Part shown: piece by piece, positions 11,000 to 21,849 of the stretch | Layout of the letters: the number at the start of each line of letters is the position of its first letter | Position numbering within the stretch: position 1 is the first letter of the stretch | Assembly: GCA_964019695.1 (NCBI GenBank) | Contig: CAXHUL010000210.1 | Coordinates: 62,001 to 126,000 of the forward strand | Direction: 5' to 3' | DNA from: Loripinus fragilis | Lineage: Eukaryota > Mollusca > Bivalvia > Lucinida > Lucinidae | Length of the DNA stretch: 64,000 nucleotides | The notes under the pieces: model-generated | The model's input: the letters and a program-made list of their open reading frames with translations, nothing else | Told to the model about the DNA's origin: nothing | The model's database searches: none | Translations under genes and position numbers: made by a program

Positions 11000-11600
11000 T
11001 GGCCGTCTTTTTTCAAAGGCGCGACGATGCACGTGGCAGTTGGCGTTTGGCTCAAGTCGTTATCACGTCGTGACGTAACGTTAAAAGAATTGTGACGTCA
11101 AGTCATGGGGATCACACAGCCGCTTGCTTGAAAGAGCTATCGTTAACGTTCAAGCTCCTGGTGATCGAAAAAATCCCTTAGTCTTATGGTTAAAATACAA
11201 TTAAATATCAACAAAACTGGCATCTTAGCGATTCTCTTTTACTTTTTGTATTTTTTCAATGTCAATGATGATCACAGCACATTTTTCAAGGTAGAATAAG
11301 GTTCTTAGTTCGATCGAATCGACTCCGTATAGATACCGGAACTCTGTTTTGACAGAACGGAAATCAGGCCTTCATATAGCAGATGAATAGAACAGAACAG
11401 AGACTCTAATCGTAACAGCAACCAACCTTCGTTGTTGCCGCTGCGCGGCAACAACTCGTTGGTTGGTTGCTATAATGTGACATATCAACCTTCGCTGTTT
11501 GCTCATATAAGCAGTATAGATTCCATGCATTCAAATCGGAAGTTCTGAAAGACAGTCACTGTGAAACAGCTCAGATCTGGGCAAGGTAAATGGATATGAT
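11000..11600. other. Spacer with CRE-like sites and a strong hairpin
   Basis: TGACGTAA at 11071-11078 and TGACGTCA at 11093-11100. At 11418-11470 GCAACCAACC...GTTGTTGCCGC faces GCGGCAACAAC...GGTTGGTTGC, a ~20-bp stem. No coding frame. Confidence 0.6.
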
Positions 11601-12036
11601 TCAGATGGTGTTGACACTGATTAGGGCTACAAGGAAAACAACTTTGAATTGTATGTCATCTCTATCTGTATGTCTTGTTCCCAATGTTCATTGCAAACGA
11701 TCACAATAACTACGCATAATATGTACCTGTTTAACTGATTACACTCATAAATTTGATACACATCGCAGATGCTAAGAACTTCTCAAACAAAATGGGTTTA
11801 GTGTGTCACAACCATTGGTCCTTTGCTTGAGAAATGCTTTTGACATAACTATCAGGCAAACAATAAAGAGGTATTATAGGCTTCAGCAACTAGAATTACG
11901 CTTCGTACTACAGATGGAATGGTGTATTACTCATCACATCAGAGCTCAATATATTGAAACAACTCTTCAATGCACTGAAATGAAATATTCAATCTGCTTA
12001 GATGCAAAGTAGAATGAGTACTAAAGGCAATTTCAG

Positions 12037-12486
12037 GCTTCACCAATCCTTTTAGTTCTAGTTTTTGAAGACAATGAACTGTACTTTTTGTCTTTCGGTG
12101 TGCCTGCTAAGCCTGGCATAGCTAAGAATCTCATTGAGGCTGATGACATTGGCAGGAAGGCTGTTGCAGACTTAATCAACTCACGTTTAGTTAAAAAAAT
12201 CTTTCTTTCACATCCCCCATAAATGCTACAAGTTAATACAGTTTTTATGCTTGCGAGGTCAAGTAAAAAGAAATTGCCCAATTTACAAAACGTAAACAGC
12301 CAGATGAGAGCTTAAAGGAGCGTCTTTGGTAAGCATGACCTTCTTTCTATTGGACATAATGTTGACCTTGAGTTGACACTGCCGTTCCTTCTCGGGCCTG
12401 TACCATGCCCACTGTCAATTCCTGATGGAATTTCCACCAAAACTGACTCCAGCATGGTTTGCAATCACACATTGAACCAACATTAG
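12037..12486 (+). pseudogene. Decayed open frame, N-terminal fragment (element cargo, unknown family)
   Basis: Three + strand frames lie end to end. 12037-12219 reads ...ELYFLSFGVPAKPGIAKNLI then EADDIGRKAVADLINSRLV and stops. After a shift comes ARSSKKKLPNL, then TKRKQPDESLKERLW (about 12286-12330). After another shift, 12331-12486 reads KHDLLSIGHNVDLELTLPFL then LGPVPCPLSIPDGISTKTD and stops. The pattern resembles large uncharacterised invertebrate proteins with a PxSL...DG...KT(D/N)K block that I recall only loosely, function unknown. Two frameshifts and stops mark it as dead. The likely C-terminal piece is at 14643-14942, beyond a family B insertion. Confidence 0.55.
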
Positions 12487-12894
12487 ATTGGTCATGTAGT
12501 ACTGCACATAACGTTGATGTTAATGCCGTAACTACAGAGCATAATATCTTTTAATGTCACCTTCATGGATCTGATGGCACCAATTATCAACCAGGCACTA
12601 AAGGCAGGGCATGTTGGTTTTGTCACTGATACATATATACAATGTATAAGCAGCAATCTATAGTCTTACAAACATTCTCGCAGAGGATAACCTAGGTGTT
12701 TGTATGCAAGAAAAGGTGAATGTCAACATCAATGGCCAGAATATGGGGGAAGAGATCTACAGTAATAAACTGTTTAACAGATTGTGACACTACCAATGTG
12801 CCTCTGTGTTAGTACCACAGAAAGGTTATTCCTATCAAACTGATAGAGAACCCCTCCCCCACTAGTTCATCAACATTCTAAGAAGGGTAGAAAA

Positions 12895-14602
12895 ACAAAC
12901 TAGAGGACCTGAAGGTCCTGAGGCGCTCACCTGATCTCCTTAATAATGTTAAAATAGATCAAGGTCTCTACAGCTTATAATGAAACATATTTTGCTTTAC
13001 CATATATGAGTGTTGCAGCAATTTTGGTCAAGTGACCCACACAATCTTATGAATACTCCATCAAACAGCCCAGTGATTTCTGAGAAAAAGATGTTTAGAT
13101 AGATATTGGCAGTCCAAATGAGTGGCCTTGGATAAAAGGTCACAGGTCAGCTTGACATTTGGTACTTATATAAAACCATTGTCTCATTAGGTTAAACATT
13201 TCTCGCAAGTATTATGATTTCTGCTTAAACAGTAACTGTTTCACGTATAGAAATATAAATTCATTAGGAATCAAATTTGTTCTTGCCATAAAGTAGGTCA
13301 AGGTCAACCTAGATTCATCATTTGTGCAAATCTGGTAGGGCCTACATCCCCAATGCTACATACCAAGTCCCAAGGCCATTGGCCTTTTGGTTCCAGAGAA
13401 GAAGATATTTAAGGGTTTTTACCATATATGGGCATGGTGGTCATCTTGGTCATGTAACCAGTACAACTGGTATAAATTTTGGCTAAACTATCATTTGGAG
13501 TCTTCATTAGAAATTTGAGTTCAATTGGCCTAGTGGTTTCTGAGGAAACTATGTTTTAATGTGTTGATAGAACTCCAATATGAGCGATCTTGGCTGAAAG
13601 GTCAAAGGTCAACCATGACCTTGGAAACTTATTTATAGCCATTGCCTCATTAGGTTTAACATATCAAGTGAGAATAATGACTTTGGCTTCAATAGTATTC
13701 AAAAAATCAACTTTTCAAAAAAATACCCATTTAATGCATTAGGAAGCAAATTTGACCTTGACATTAAGTAGGTCAAGGTCAACCTAGGATCATCATTTAA
13801 CAAACTTGGTAGGCCCCACATCCCCAATGCTACATACCAAGCCCTAAGGTCACCGGCCTTCTGGTTCTGGAGAAGAAGATTTTTAAAGGGTTTTTACAAT
13901 ATATGGGCGTGGCGGCCATCTTGGTCATGTGACCAAACTATTGTGTATAAATTTTGGCTAACCTATCATAAGGAGTCTTCACATGAAATTTGAGTTCGAT
14001 TGGGCCTATGGTTTGTGAGAAAACTATGTTTTAATATATTGATGGGACTCCCAATATGAGCGACTTAGCTGAAAGGTCAAAGGTCAACCTTGACCTTTGA
14101 AACTTATTTATAGCCATTGTCTCATTAGGTTAAACATACCAAATGAGAATAATGACTAAGGCTTCTACAGTTTTCGAAAAATCAACTTTTTAAAAAATTT
14201 CCCATTTAAATGCATTAGAAAGCAAATTTGACCTTGACGTTAAGTAGGTCAAGGTCAACCTAGGATCATCATTTGAACAAACTTGGTAGGCGCTACATCC
14301 GCAATACTACATACCAAGTCCTGAGGTCATCGGCCTTCTGGTTCTGGAGAAGAAGATTTTTAAAGGGTTTTTACCATATATGGGCATGGCGGCCATCTTG
14401 GTCATGTGACCAGGACCATTTGAACAAACTTTCGTTCCCCCATCCTAAGGAGTCTCCATATGAAATGTGTGTTCAATTGGCCTAGTGGTTTCAGAGGAGA
14501 AGATGTTTGAAATTGTGGACGGACGGACGACGGACGGACGCCGGAGTGACTGGTATACTATTAGCTCACCCATGAGCCTTCGGCTCAGGTGAGCTAATAA
14601 AG
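12895..14602. repeat. Family B dispersed repeat, full-length copy (~1.7 kb)
   Basis: Begins CTAGAGGACCTGAAGGTCCT, GAGGCGCTCACCTGATCTCC and ends GGACGGACGACGG..., GGAGTGACTGGTATACTATT, then hairpin AGCTCACC...GGTGAGCTAA. The body holds about 3.5 repeats of a ~476-bp unit (the ACCATATATGGGC block at 13421, 13896 and 14373). Each unit carries GACCTTGAC...AGGTCAAGGTCAACC, and perfect AGGTCA-N-AGGTCA occurs at 13137-13149, 13599-13611 and 14074-14086. Non-coding. It separates two pieces of a decayed frame. Confidence 0.85.
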
Positions 14603-14642
14603 AATTGCTCTAGGCACTCAACAGTGATATGAAGCAATTTAT

Positions 14643-14942
14643 ATGATTGTGAACAAGCTGCAGTATGACATGTTTTTGAAAAAGTACCAAAGCTATACAC
14701 AAATACTGACTATTTCAAATGGCATGAGCATGAGCTTTCCTCCACCCTGCTATTTTATCCTTAAGATGTACATACAAAGATTGAACTATCAAGTCTTTCC
14801 CATGAAAACAAGTGAGGCTCTCCAGATATGGACAAAATGTGTGGAAAATAAATGGGAAGGAAATCGAGTACCTCTGGGTAAACAAAAACTTGATTGTACC
14901 CTAACAAATGAGCAACAGAATTATATTTCACATTTTGTGTGA
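14643..14942 (+). pseudogene. Decayed open frame, probable C-terminal fragment
   Basis: A 99-codon frame ending TGA at 14940-14942: ...MSMSFPPPCYFILKMYIQRL, then NYQVF...EALQIWTKCVENKW, ending NEQQNYISHFV. I loosely recall a PPT...L..H..R.NYQ..W block near the C-terminus of the same uncharacterised invertebrate family suggested for 12037-12486. Same strand, and only the family B copy lies between, so the two are probably one gene split by insertion. Family identity needs a profile search. Confidence 0.45.
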
Positions 14943-15620
14943 TATGGGGCTACCATGTTCAAAACTCAACAACTCAAACCTTATAAAAGATAGAAACATA
15001 ATATTTGCAGTTTCCAAAAGGTACATAAACATTCTTTAATACAAAGGAGTTAGTAAGCACATTCACATTAAAAAAAATAATAAACTATATTAGTTTCATA
15101 AATCAATTATATAGAAATAATGAAAAAAAGTAACATACGTAACACTCAGGGGTCATATTTGTTTTCAAACTCCATATCTGTGACTCAAAAATAGCTTACT
15201 TGGATGATATAGTCTCTTACGACATGATAGCCATAACAAAGTAAAGCATAGCTGAAAAGTTTCCCGTGCCTTCGCTGGGAATCGAACTCGGGTCGCCCCA
15301 GTAAAAGACCAATGCCCTAACCACTGAGCCAAAGAGTCGACTCTCTGACCCAGTTGTCAGAGATTGATTATATACTAGAAGCTATGCGAAATCTACTTTT
15401 TGTAGATATATAGGTGAAAGTGCCTGGCCCGTAACAAGCCAATTTGGAAATCTTACCGTATGGTTTGCACTTTTCAGAAGTCATGTCATTTACTAAAATT
15501 ATCAAAGATGTTGATGGGTAATATATGTAATTGGCTTCTACAGGGTAATGGTGCCATTACCAGAGTGCTGGCATATTGCAAAATCCTTCCAAGATAAATT
15601 TGATAGGAGTAATACGTTAT
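14940..15620. repeat. Direct repeat, first copy (partner 16,430-16,900)
   Basis: TGATATGGGGCTACCATGTT, AAGATAGAAACATAAT, AACATACGTAACACTC, TTGTTTTCAAACTCCATATC and TTTGGAAATCTTACC recur in order about 1.5 kb downstream. The copy includes a tRNA-like insertion (15266-15340). Confidence 0.7.
15266..15340 (-). pseudogene. tRNA-like sequence (pseudo-tRNA or SINE head)
   Basis: On the minus strand, TGGCTCAGTGGTTAGGGCAT matches an A box and GAGTTCGATTCCC a B box at tRNA-like spacing, with CTTTTAC where an anticodon loop (TTT) would be. The T-stem pairs only in part (CCGAG/CCCAG) and the acceptor stem is not convincing, so it is not a functional tRNA. No SINE body was seen beside it. Confidence 0.6.
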
Positions 15621-15799
15621 ATAGGATAATTCTTTAAAACCCTTGGATAATATATGAAGATTTGTTCTAGAACTTCTACCTGATAGGTTTTCCTTAATCT
15701 TTTAAGTTGTTACTCGCACATTGCACTGAATGTTACAAACTTTCCATGAGTATTATGTCAACTATATTTGATTTCTCTATAAAAGAAAAGAGGGTTTAT

Positions 15800-16420
15800 G
15801 GTAGTATATGTTTTGAGGTACTTCCTCAGCAAATGAGCCAGAGTTAAAAGAAGTACATGGACCTGTGCCAGCATGCAAATAAGTACAAGCAGGTCGTGTT
15901 GGAGACCATATCTTGAATGTTAATGGTATTCAGAGAGTAACGTATGTAACCTGGGCTGTAAAATAGTGTAAGACACCATTATAAGGAACTTTTATTCATT
16001 TGAATAGCAGCCTTATAGATTTATTATATTCACTGACTGATGTGATACATGTATAGTCAATAACTGCCATACTGATACTTGGAAATAACATATGAAACAC
16101 TAATTAACATATAAAACGGCAAAAACTCAAGACATTTATAAAATAAATGCTAAAAATATGTAACTGTGCTATACGAAGTTCTTAAACCTGTGCCAGACTT
16201 CAAAAAAAGTGTGAATATGTCATGTTGGAGACATTATCAGTAAATTCTAATGTTATTTTGCTGGTAACGTACGTAACATGATGTTACCCGCTAACGCTGC
16301 CCTTCTCAGAGGGCTAACATATTTCATTTTGTGGCTTATATAATGTAGTATCTGGAAATCATAGTGTACAAAATTCCCCCTGGGGGAAGTGGGGTCTATA
16401 GCCAGCGCGAGGCCTGCAGA
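15800..16420. repeat. Inner right arm of large inverted-repeat complex
   Basis: Inverted counterpart of 9,690-10,440, with CAGAGGGCTAACAT, TTATATAATGTAGTATCTGG and ATCATAGTGTACAAAATTCC. The last block recurs directly at about 16,905 and 17,785, so this side has partial tandem copies. Confidence 0.8.
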
Positions 16421-16429
16421 ATTTCATTT

Positions 16430-16960
16430 TACATTTTTCTGTGATATGGGGGTACCATGTTCATCATCTAATAACTCAAAAAGTATATAAGATAGAAACT
16501 TAATGCTTGCAGTTTTGAAAAGATAAATAAAAACTCTTTAATGTAATATCAAATTAATGAACATAAACTGGTTTCAATAAAATTTAGGACAAACTATATT
16601 AGATGCATTTATCATTTAAAAGGGGGTTCAATGAAAAAATGTAACATACACTACATCGGGGGTGACTATATTTGTTTTCAAATGTCATTATCTGTGGCCC
16701 AGTAATAGCCTATTCAGAAAATATAACCAATTTGGAAATCTTACCTTATCTTTTGCACTTTTCTGAAGTCTTAAAAAGAATTTTAATTATCAAATATTTT
16801 GTGGGGTAACATATGTAACAGGCTGTTACAGCTTAACGCTGCCATTGTCAGAGGGCTAACATGTTGCAAAATCCTTGCAAGACATTGGGCTTCAAGAAAA
16901 ATATGGTCTATAAAATTCCCCTTGGGGGTGGAGGTAAACCATATCCAGCCAGTGGCCTAA
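16430..16960. repeat. Direct repeat, second copy
   Basis: Counterpart of 14,940-15,620, without the tRNA-like insertion. It ends GCTAACATGTTGCAAAATCC, ...AAAATTCCCCTTGGGGG. The open frame at 16861-17106 is part of the repeat. Confidence 0.7.
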
Positions 16961-17099
16961 ATTGCATGTTTTATAGTTATATTAAAGTGGCCTTTCTGAT
17001 GTGCATTTTACAATGTGCTACTAGAAGTTCAAATACTGGCACATTATACAAAATCGGAAAATTCTCCTTGCAGTTTGTGAAGGACAATCAATTTTCTAT

Positions 17100-17830
17100 T
17101 AAGTAAATGCAAAGTATAGACCCAATTGAAATAAAACAGTGTACCAATTATGAACTCTGTCTCATGATGTCTATTTTATTGAATTTGATGTAAAATGTAA
17201 TGTATCTTACATTTAAAGGATCCAAATATAACCTTCAAAATGTATGCTGCAATAAGTGATGATTCTTAAGATAGCCAAGTAAACTTCATTTCAATATTAG
17301 CGAGAAAGATGCATACAGAAAAGTAGTTATGTTTACTTACAGGAATTTGTGTCTACTTATTTAATGGGTGGGTTAACATCGTATGCAGCCTATACATAAT
17401 TATGAAGATGATGACTTTGTGAAAAATGAAATACTCCATGACTAAAGAAATGCTGACAGTAATTATATCTTCAAATTTAATAATGACTGAACCTTTTAAC
17501 ATATATAAATTTTATTGTAAAATATAATGAAAACTTTTTAGGATTAATGATATTATCCAAAATTTGTATTTCCCCTCGGTCTCGAGTCAAGCACTCTACC
17601 ACTGAGTCACTGCCCTCATTTACAATGAGTATGTTGATAAATAAGAATTAGATTTAACTTTGTATGATAGGATTTGTGACTATCATATGGTATCTGATTA
17701 ACACAGTGAAACCCCAACTGCCAGAAGTTAACATAAACTATTTTGCATCTTATATTCTTAAATTCATTAAATGAAGCTTTAGAAAATCATAGTGTATAAA
17801 ATAACCCCTGTATGGGGGAGGGTTCCATTA
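17100..17830. repeat. Outer right arm of inverted-repeat complex plus remnants
   Basis: 17,205-17,460 is the reverse complement of the outer left arm (6,400-6,665). At 17,575-17,615 GGTCTCGAGTCAAGCACTCT, ACCACTGAGTCACTG is the head of the minus-strand SINE family found at 23.8 kb, without its body. A third AATCATAGTGTATAAAAT block lies near 17,785. Confidence 0.65.
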
Positions 17831-18640
17831 GCAGATTTTTTTGTGATGTTACATAGGTTACTATTTGCATTATGGTTTCCAGATTAGCATACTATTCAGG
17901 TTACTCCAGGCATTTTTTCTTATTATCATCAACAACAATTTGGACATTAATTGCGCCCTATGTTATATTTTATTTGGTTATATATGTTACTTTTAAATTA
18001 ACAAATTTGACAGAACATGGGAATTGTCTATATTCAGCTGTTATTTGAGTTCTATGATATTATTTTTGTTTATAAGCTTTAAAAACTATATCTTTGGGCA
18101 AATCAATAAAATTATTTTATTGTTTTAAAAAGTTAAAGAAATATTATGTTTTGCAAAACTAAATGTGCATTGATAAACTCTTCTGTTAATAACTATTAAG
18201 TTATATTTTGGACAAACTGGTAGATGTTTATCTTAAGCAACAAAAAAAAGGTTTAAAATGAAATAAAATACCTTATTTTGTATTATTTAAAGAACTACAT
18301 GTTAAATAGAATGTATTAAAGTAAGTTATTAATATACATTACATATAATAAAACAAGCAAAAGATTAATATTATACACAAGAAAAATGTTTTACTATCGC
18401 TGTTCTTAATTAATAGAAGGTTCCTATAATTGTGTTTAAAGACTTACAGATAGGATTACATGCCCAATTTCAATGAAAAGGTCTTAACCTTATAAAACAC
18501 CAATTTTACCAAGCCCGAAACCGTCCGCTTGCTTTCATAAAACTGGTAAAAGACAACTCGTGCAAATGCTGCAACTGCAAATAAAGTTTGAGGTAGTCTA
18601 AAAGTTGATACCAAAGTCTATATAAACGCCATAATAAAAA
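17831..18640. other. AT-rich stretch, no gene seen
   Basis: Very A/T-rich with only short open frames. No repeat family match noticed. Confidence 0.45.
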
Positions 18641-18643
18641 AGT

Positions 18644-18698
18644 AGAGAGAGAGAGGGAGAGACAGAGAGAGAATGACAGAGAGAGAGAGAAAGAGAGA
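18644..18698. repeat. GA-rich microsatellite
   Basis: GAGAGAGAGGGAGAGACAGA-type run. The minus-strand frame across it (18506-18760) is a Ser/Leu artefact. Confidence 0.8.
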
Positions 18699-19214
18699 TT
18701 TTGTTGAGACCAATACCCTATCGAAGACCATAAAGCAGAAATCTTGTTCATAGCCTTCAAGATTTACCTTGCTCGGAATACCCGTTCAAAATTTTGGAGC
18801 CTCTAATACTCAAAATACCTGTTCAGTGGCTTGTGACCTTTCTCAAAATTTTTGACTAGGTCTGGGGAATTTTTGGTATGTCTACACTGGACTGAAATGT
18901 TGTTTTTTCTCATAAGTTAACATTTCTTATAGACAAAAGTTACACAATAACTCTGTTGTCTTGAATATGATAATATGTTATGCAAAGAAAACTGATCAAT
19001 GTGTTTAGTTCCATGTTTTGAATGTTTTCATAAAATAATCCCTCGATAGAAATGGTGAGCAAACCACATGTACATGCAACTGGAAACTAATCTGCTGTAA
19101 TCTAACCCTTATTTGGTTAATCAAGACGTCAGAAACATAAAACAACTTATTTCTAAAAACATAGCTCAGTATATATGAACATCGAAATAAGACATAAAAG
19201 CTTTTGATATTACC

Positions 19215-19260
19215 TTCTTTTGGAGCAGCTACTCCATGCGTGATAAGTTTGTCCGCCATT
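19215..19260 (-). CDS. Possible short first coding exon (weak)
   Basis: On the minus strand GTAAAAATGGCGGACAAACT gives a good initiation context and MADKLITHGVAAPKE, followed by GAAG and GTAATA, a plausible donor. No partner exon was identified downstream (towards lower coordinates), and a family B fragment abuts about 50 bases upstream. It may be a real exon of an unseen gene or chance. Confidence 0.2.
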
Positions 19261-19311
19261 TTTACTTGAAAAAAAACATAGCATAAGACCAGGGTCCTAT
19301 AGCTTGAACTT

Positions 19312-19940
19312 AGCATAAGGAGTCTTCACATGAAATTTGAGTTCAATTGGGCCACTGGTTTGTGAGAAAACTATGTTTTAATATATTGATGGGACTCAAA
19401 TATGAGTGACTTAGCTGAAAGGTCAACCTTGACCTTCGGAACTTATTTATAGTCATTGTCTCATTAGGTTAAAAATATCAAGTGAGAATAATGATTAAGG
19501 CTTCTACAGTTTTCAAAAAAATCAACTTCTTAAAAAATTTCCCATTTAAATGCATCAGGAAGCAAATTTGACCTTGACGTTAAGTATGTCAAGGTCAACC
19601 TAGGAACATCATTTGAACAAACTTTGTAGGCCCCACATCCCCAATGCTATAAACCAAGTCCTGAGGTCATCGGCTTTCTAGTTCTGGAGAAGATTTAAAA
19701 TGATTTTTACCATATATGGGCGTTGCGGCCATCTTGGTCATGTGACGAGGTCCATTTGAACAAACTTTCGTTCCCGGGTCCTAAGGAGTCTCCATATGAA
19801 ATTTGAGTTTAATTGGCCCAGTGGTTTCAGAGGAGATGTTTGAAAATGTTGACGGAGGGACAACCGAGGGACTGACCCCGGAGTGACTGGTATACTATTA
19901 GCTCAACCATGAGCCTTCGGCTCAGGTGAGCTAATAACAC
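19312..19940. repeat. Family B dispersed repeat, 3' fragment
   Basis: Starts inside the unit (AAGGAGTCTTCACATGAAAT) and ends with GGAGTGACTGGTATACTATT, AGCTCAACC...GGTGAGCTAA. It contains GACCTTGACGTTAAG and CAAGGTCAACCTAGG. Confidence 0.85.
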
Positions 19941-20034
19941 AAATGATCCACAAAAGTACCGCCTTGGAACGGTCAGTAAAAATATTTTACTTGAGGGCTT
20001 AAAGCGGTTTCATGGCGCCAACCTCACCCTTCAG

Positions 20035-20800
20035 GGCTCACCTTGCCATTAGCCATTGTAGCCATTTGCTACAAAAAAAATGGCTACAAATAGAAGTCAA
20101 TGGCTAAAAGTGCAGTCTAGGTGATTCAAAAATTACATATTGATGAAAAAGTGTATTTTGATCAGCTTTTGGATTTTCCATAGTCTAGCTCCTAGACCTT
20201 GATGTTTTTGTCAATTTTACTTTATGTTTCATTCATTATAAATTGATTTCATATAGCCAGTCTCATCTCTTTCTCTCTTTGACATCCACACCTAATCACA
20301 AATATTGCTATCATAGAGGAAAGAGGGAGATTAAAGAAATTATTATTTTAAAATGAAATTATCATTTATAAAAAAGAATATGATATCAGACTAGTAGCTA
20401 GTCTAGATTTTCCAATATTGCTTTTATTATTCATTCACACATTATTATTGTGCCATATTTTACTCTTTGGATGCTGGATTTTTTCATTGCCATCAGGGTG
20501 TCAAACGGCTTGAATCCAGATCAGGCCCAACAATTGTCGGGCCTGATCTGGGCCCAAACTGTTTGCAAAGGTTATCAGCAGTCAACACTTGAAAAGTCAT
20601 GAGTTAAATACAAAACAAATTGCTGATACTACTGTAAGCCCAATGTTTACTGTTGTCGCCCTGGGCCCTGTCACCTGTTCAACTAACGGTACCGGGAGCC
20701 AACTCACGACGGTAAACATTGAAGGCATTATACTTTTCGTCAGTTACACTTCAATGGCTCTGGCTAAAGTGTTGGCTACAACAAATTCTGAGGCAGGGTA
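20035..20800. repeat. Composite repeat shared with 46,950-47,400
   Basis: CTTGCCATTAGCCATTGTAG, GTGTATTTTGATCAGCTTTT, family A hairpin (20,498-20,580) and CAAATTGCTGATACTACT occur in the same order at 46.95-47.4 kb. This copy has an extra ~80-bp hairpin insertion at 20,641-20,721 (CAATGTTTACTGT...ACGGTAAACATTG). Confidence 0.8.
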
Positions 20801-21059
20801 AGCCCTGTGGCCTTAGATCAGATGTGTTCTAGAATTATAATATATATGTATTTGTTTTTGTCATCTGCTGATTTATTTCAAAGTCATCATATTTGAAAAT
20901 TTCCTTAGAGCGACCAAGACATTGGATCTAGATCAGACCCAACGTTTTGTCTTGTCTAGGTCCATTTTATATATCGGCAGATGACATTAGTGTAGAAGGC
21001 AGAGTTAACGAAATATGAGCCTGGTATCCTTTTGTGGTGCATAGGAAAACAGCCCCTAA

Positions 21060-21760
21060 AATTGGAAGTGTTCTAGAACATATAGAACTGTTCTAGAACT
21101 GTTCTAAACCAGGTAAATATGTTTGTTCTAGAACTCTTCTTCTGCAACTGTTTTAGAACATTCTAGAACTTGTTTTTATTCTAAAATTGTTCTTGAAATA
21201 GTCTTGTACATAAGAACCAGCAAGTTCTACAAATGTTTTAACAATAATCTAGAACATTTTTAGAACTTTTCAAGGACAAAATTAGTTGGAAAAAATAAAC
21301 TTCTAGAAAATGCTTCAAATAAAGTTCTAGAACATTTGTCTTACTTTTCAGAACTAGTTAATTCTACAAATATACTAATAATTCTAGAACATTTTTGGAA
21401 CTTCTCAAGGGCAAAATAAGTTAAAGAATTGTTTACATTTACTATTCAAAGTAAGTTTAAGGACTTATTTAGTACCCTGAACCAGCAAGTTCTAGAATTC
21501 TTTTTCTAAAAAATCTAGAACATTTTTAGAATATTTAAAGAACAAAAGTGTCATAACAAGATGGATGATGGGAAAAACATGGTTGCCAGAATTGGAGGGA
21601 CTTCAAAAACATTCGTTTTGGAATTTCTAGATTGCAAACATGATACTAATATTGCCTGAGACAGTGAGTAGACCTTGGCTAGAACAATTGTAGAACATTT
21701 AACGTTCTACATCAGTACCATAAACATTCTAGAACATTATCCAGAATAGTTTCAGAGCAG
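21060..21760. repeat. TTCTAGAAC-rich degenerate array
   Basis: Dozens of GTTCTAGAAC-like palindromic words (AGAACTGTTCTAGAACTG, ATTCTAGAACATTTTTAGAA) at irregular spacing. Related in style to the TTCTTGAAC arrays at 26.3 and 38.3 kb. Confidence 0.7.
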
Positions 21761-21849
21761 TTCTAGGTCCAACCTGTTTGTTTGGTTGGGTCTGATCTAG
21801 TTGACCCGTTTGCTAAGATTATTAGCAGACAACAGTTAATAAACATAGG

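Noticed and set aside
12033..12281. 82-codon minus-strand frame
   Set aside because: The + strand of the same region has the protein-like fragments; the minus frame is their shadow.
14513..14602. Helitron 3' end (hairpin near CTAAT)
   Set aside because: The hairpin overlaps the CTAA and no CTAG/CTRR spacing, 5' TC end or Rep/helicase sequence was seen.
15266..15340. Functional tRNA-Lys gene
   Set aside because: A and B boxes are present but the T and acceptor stems pair poorly.
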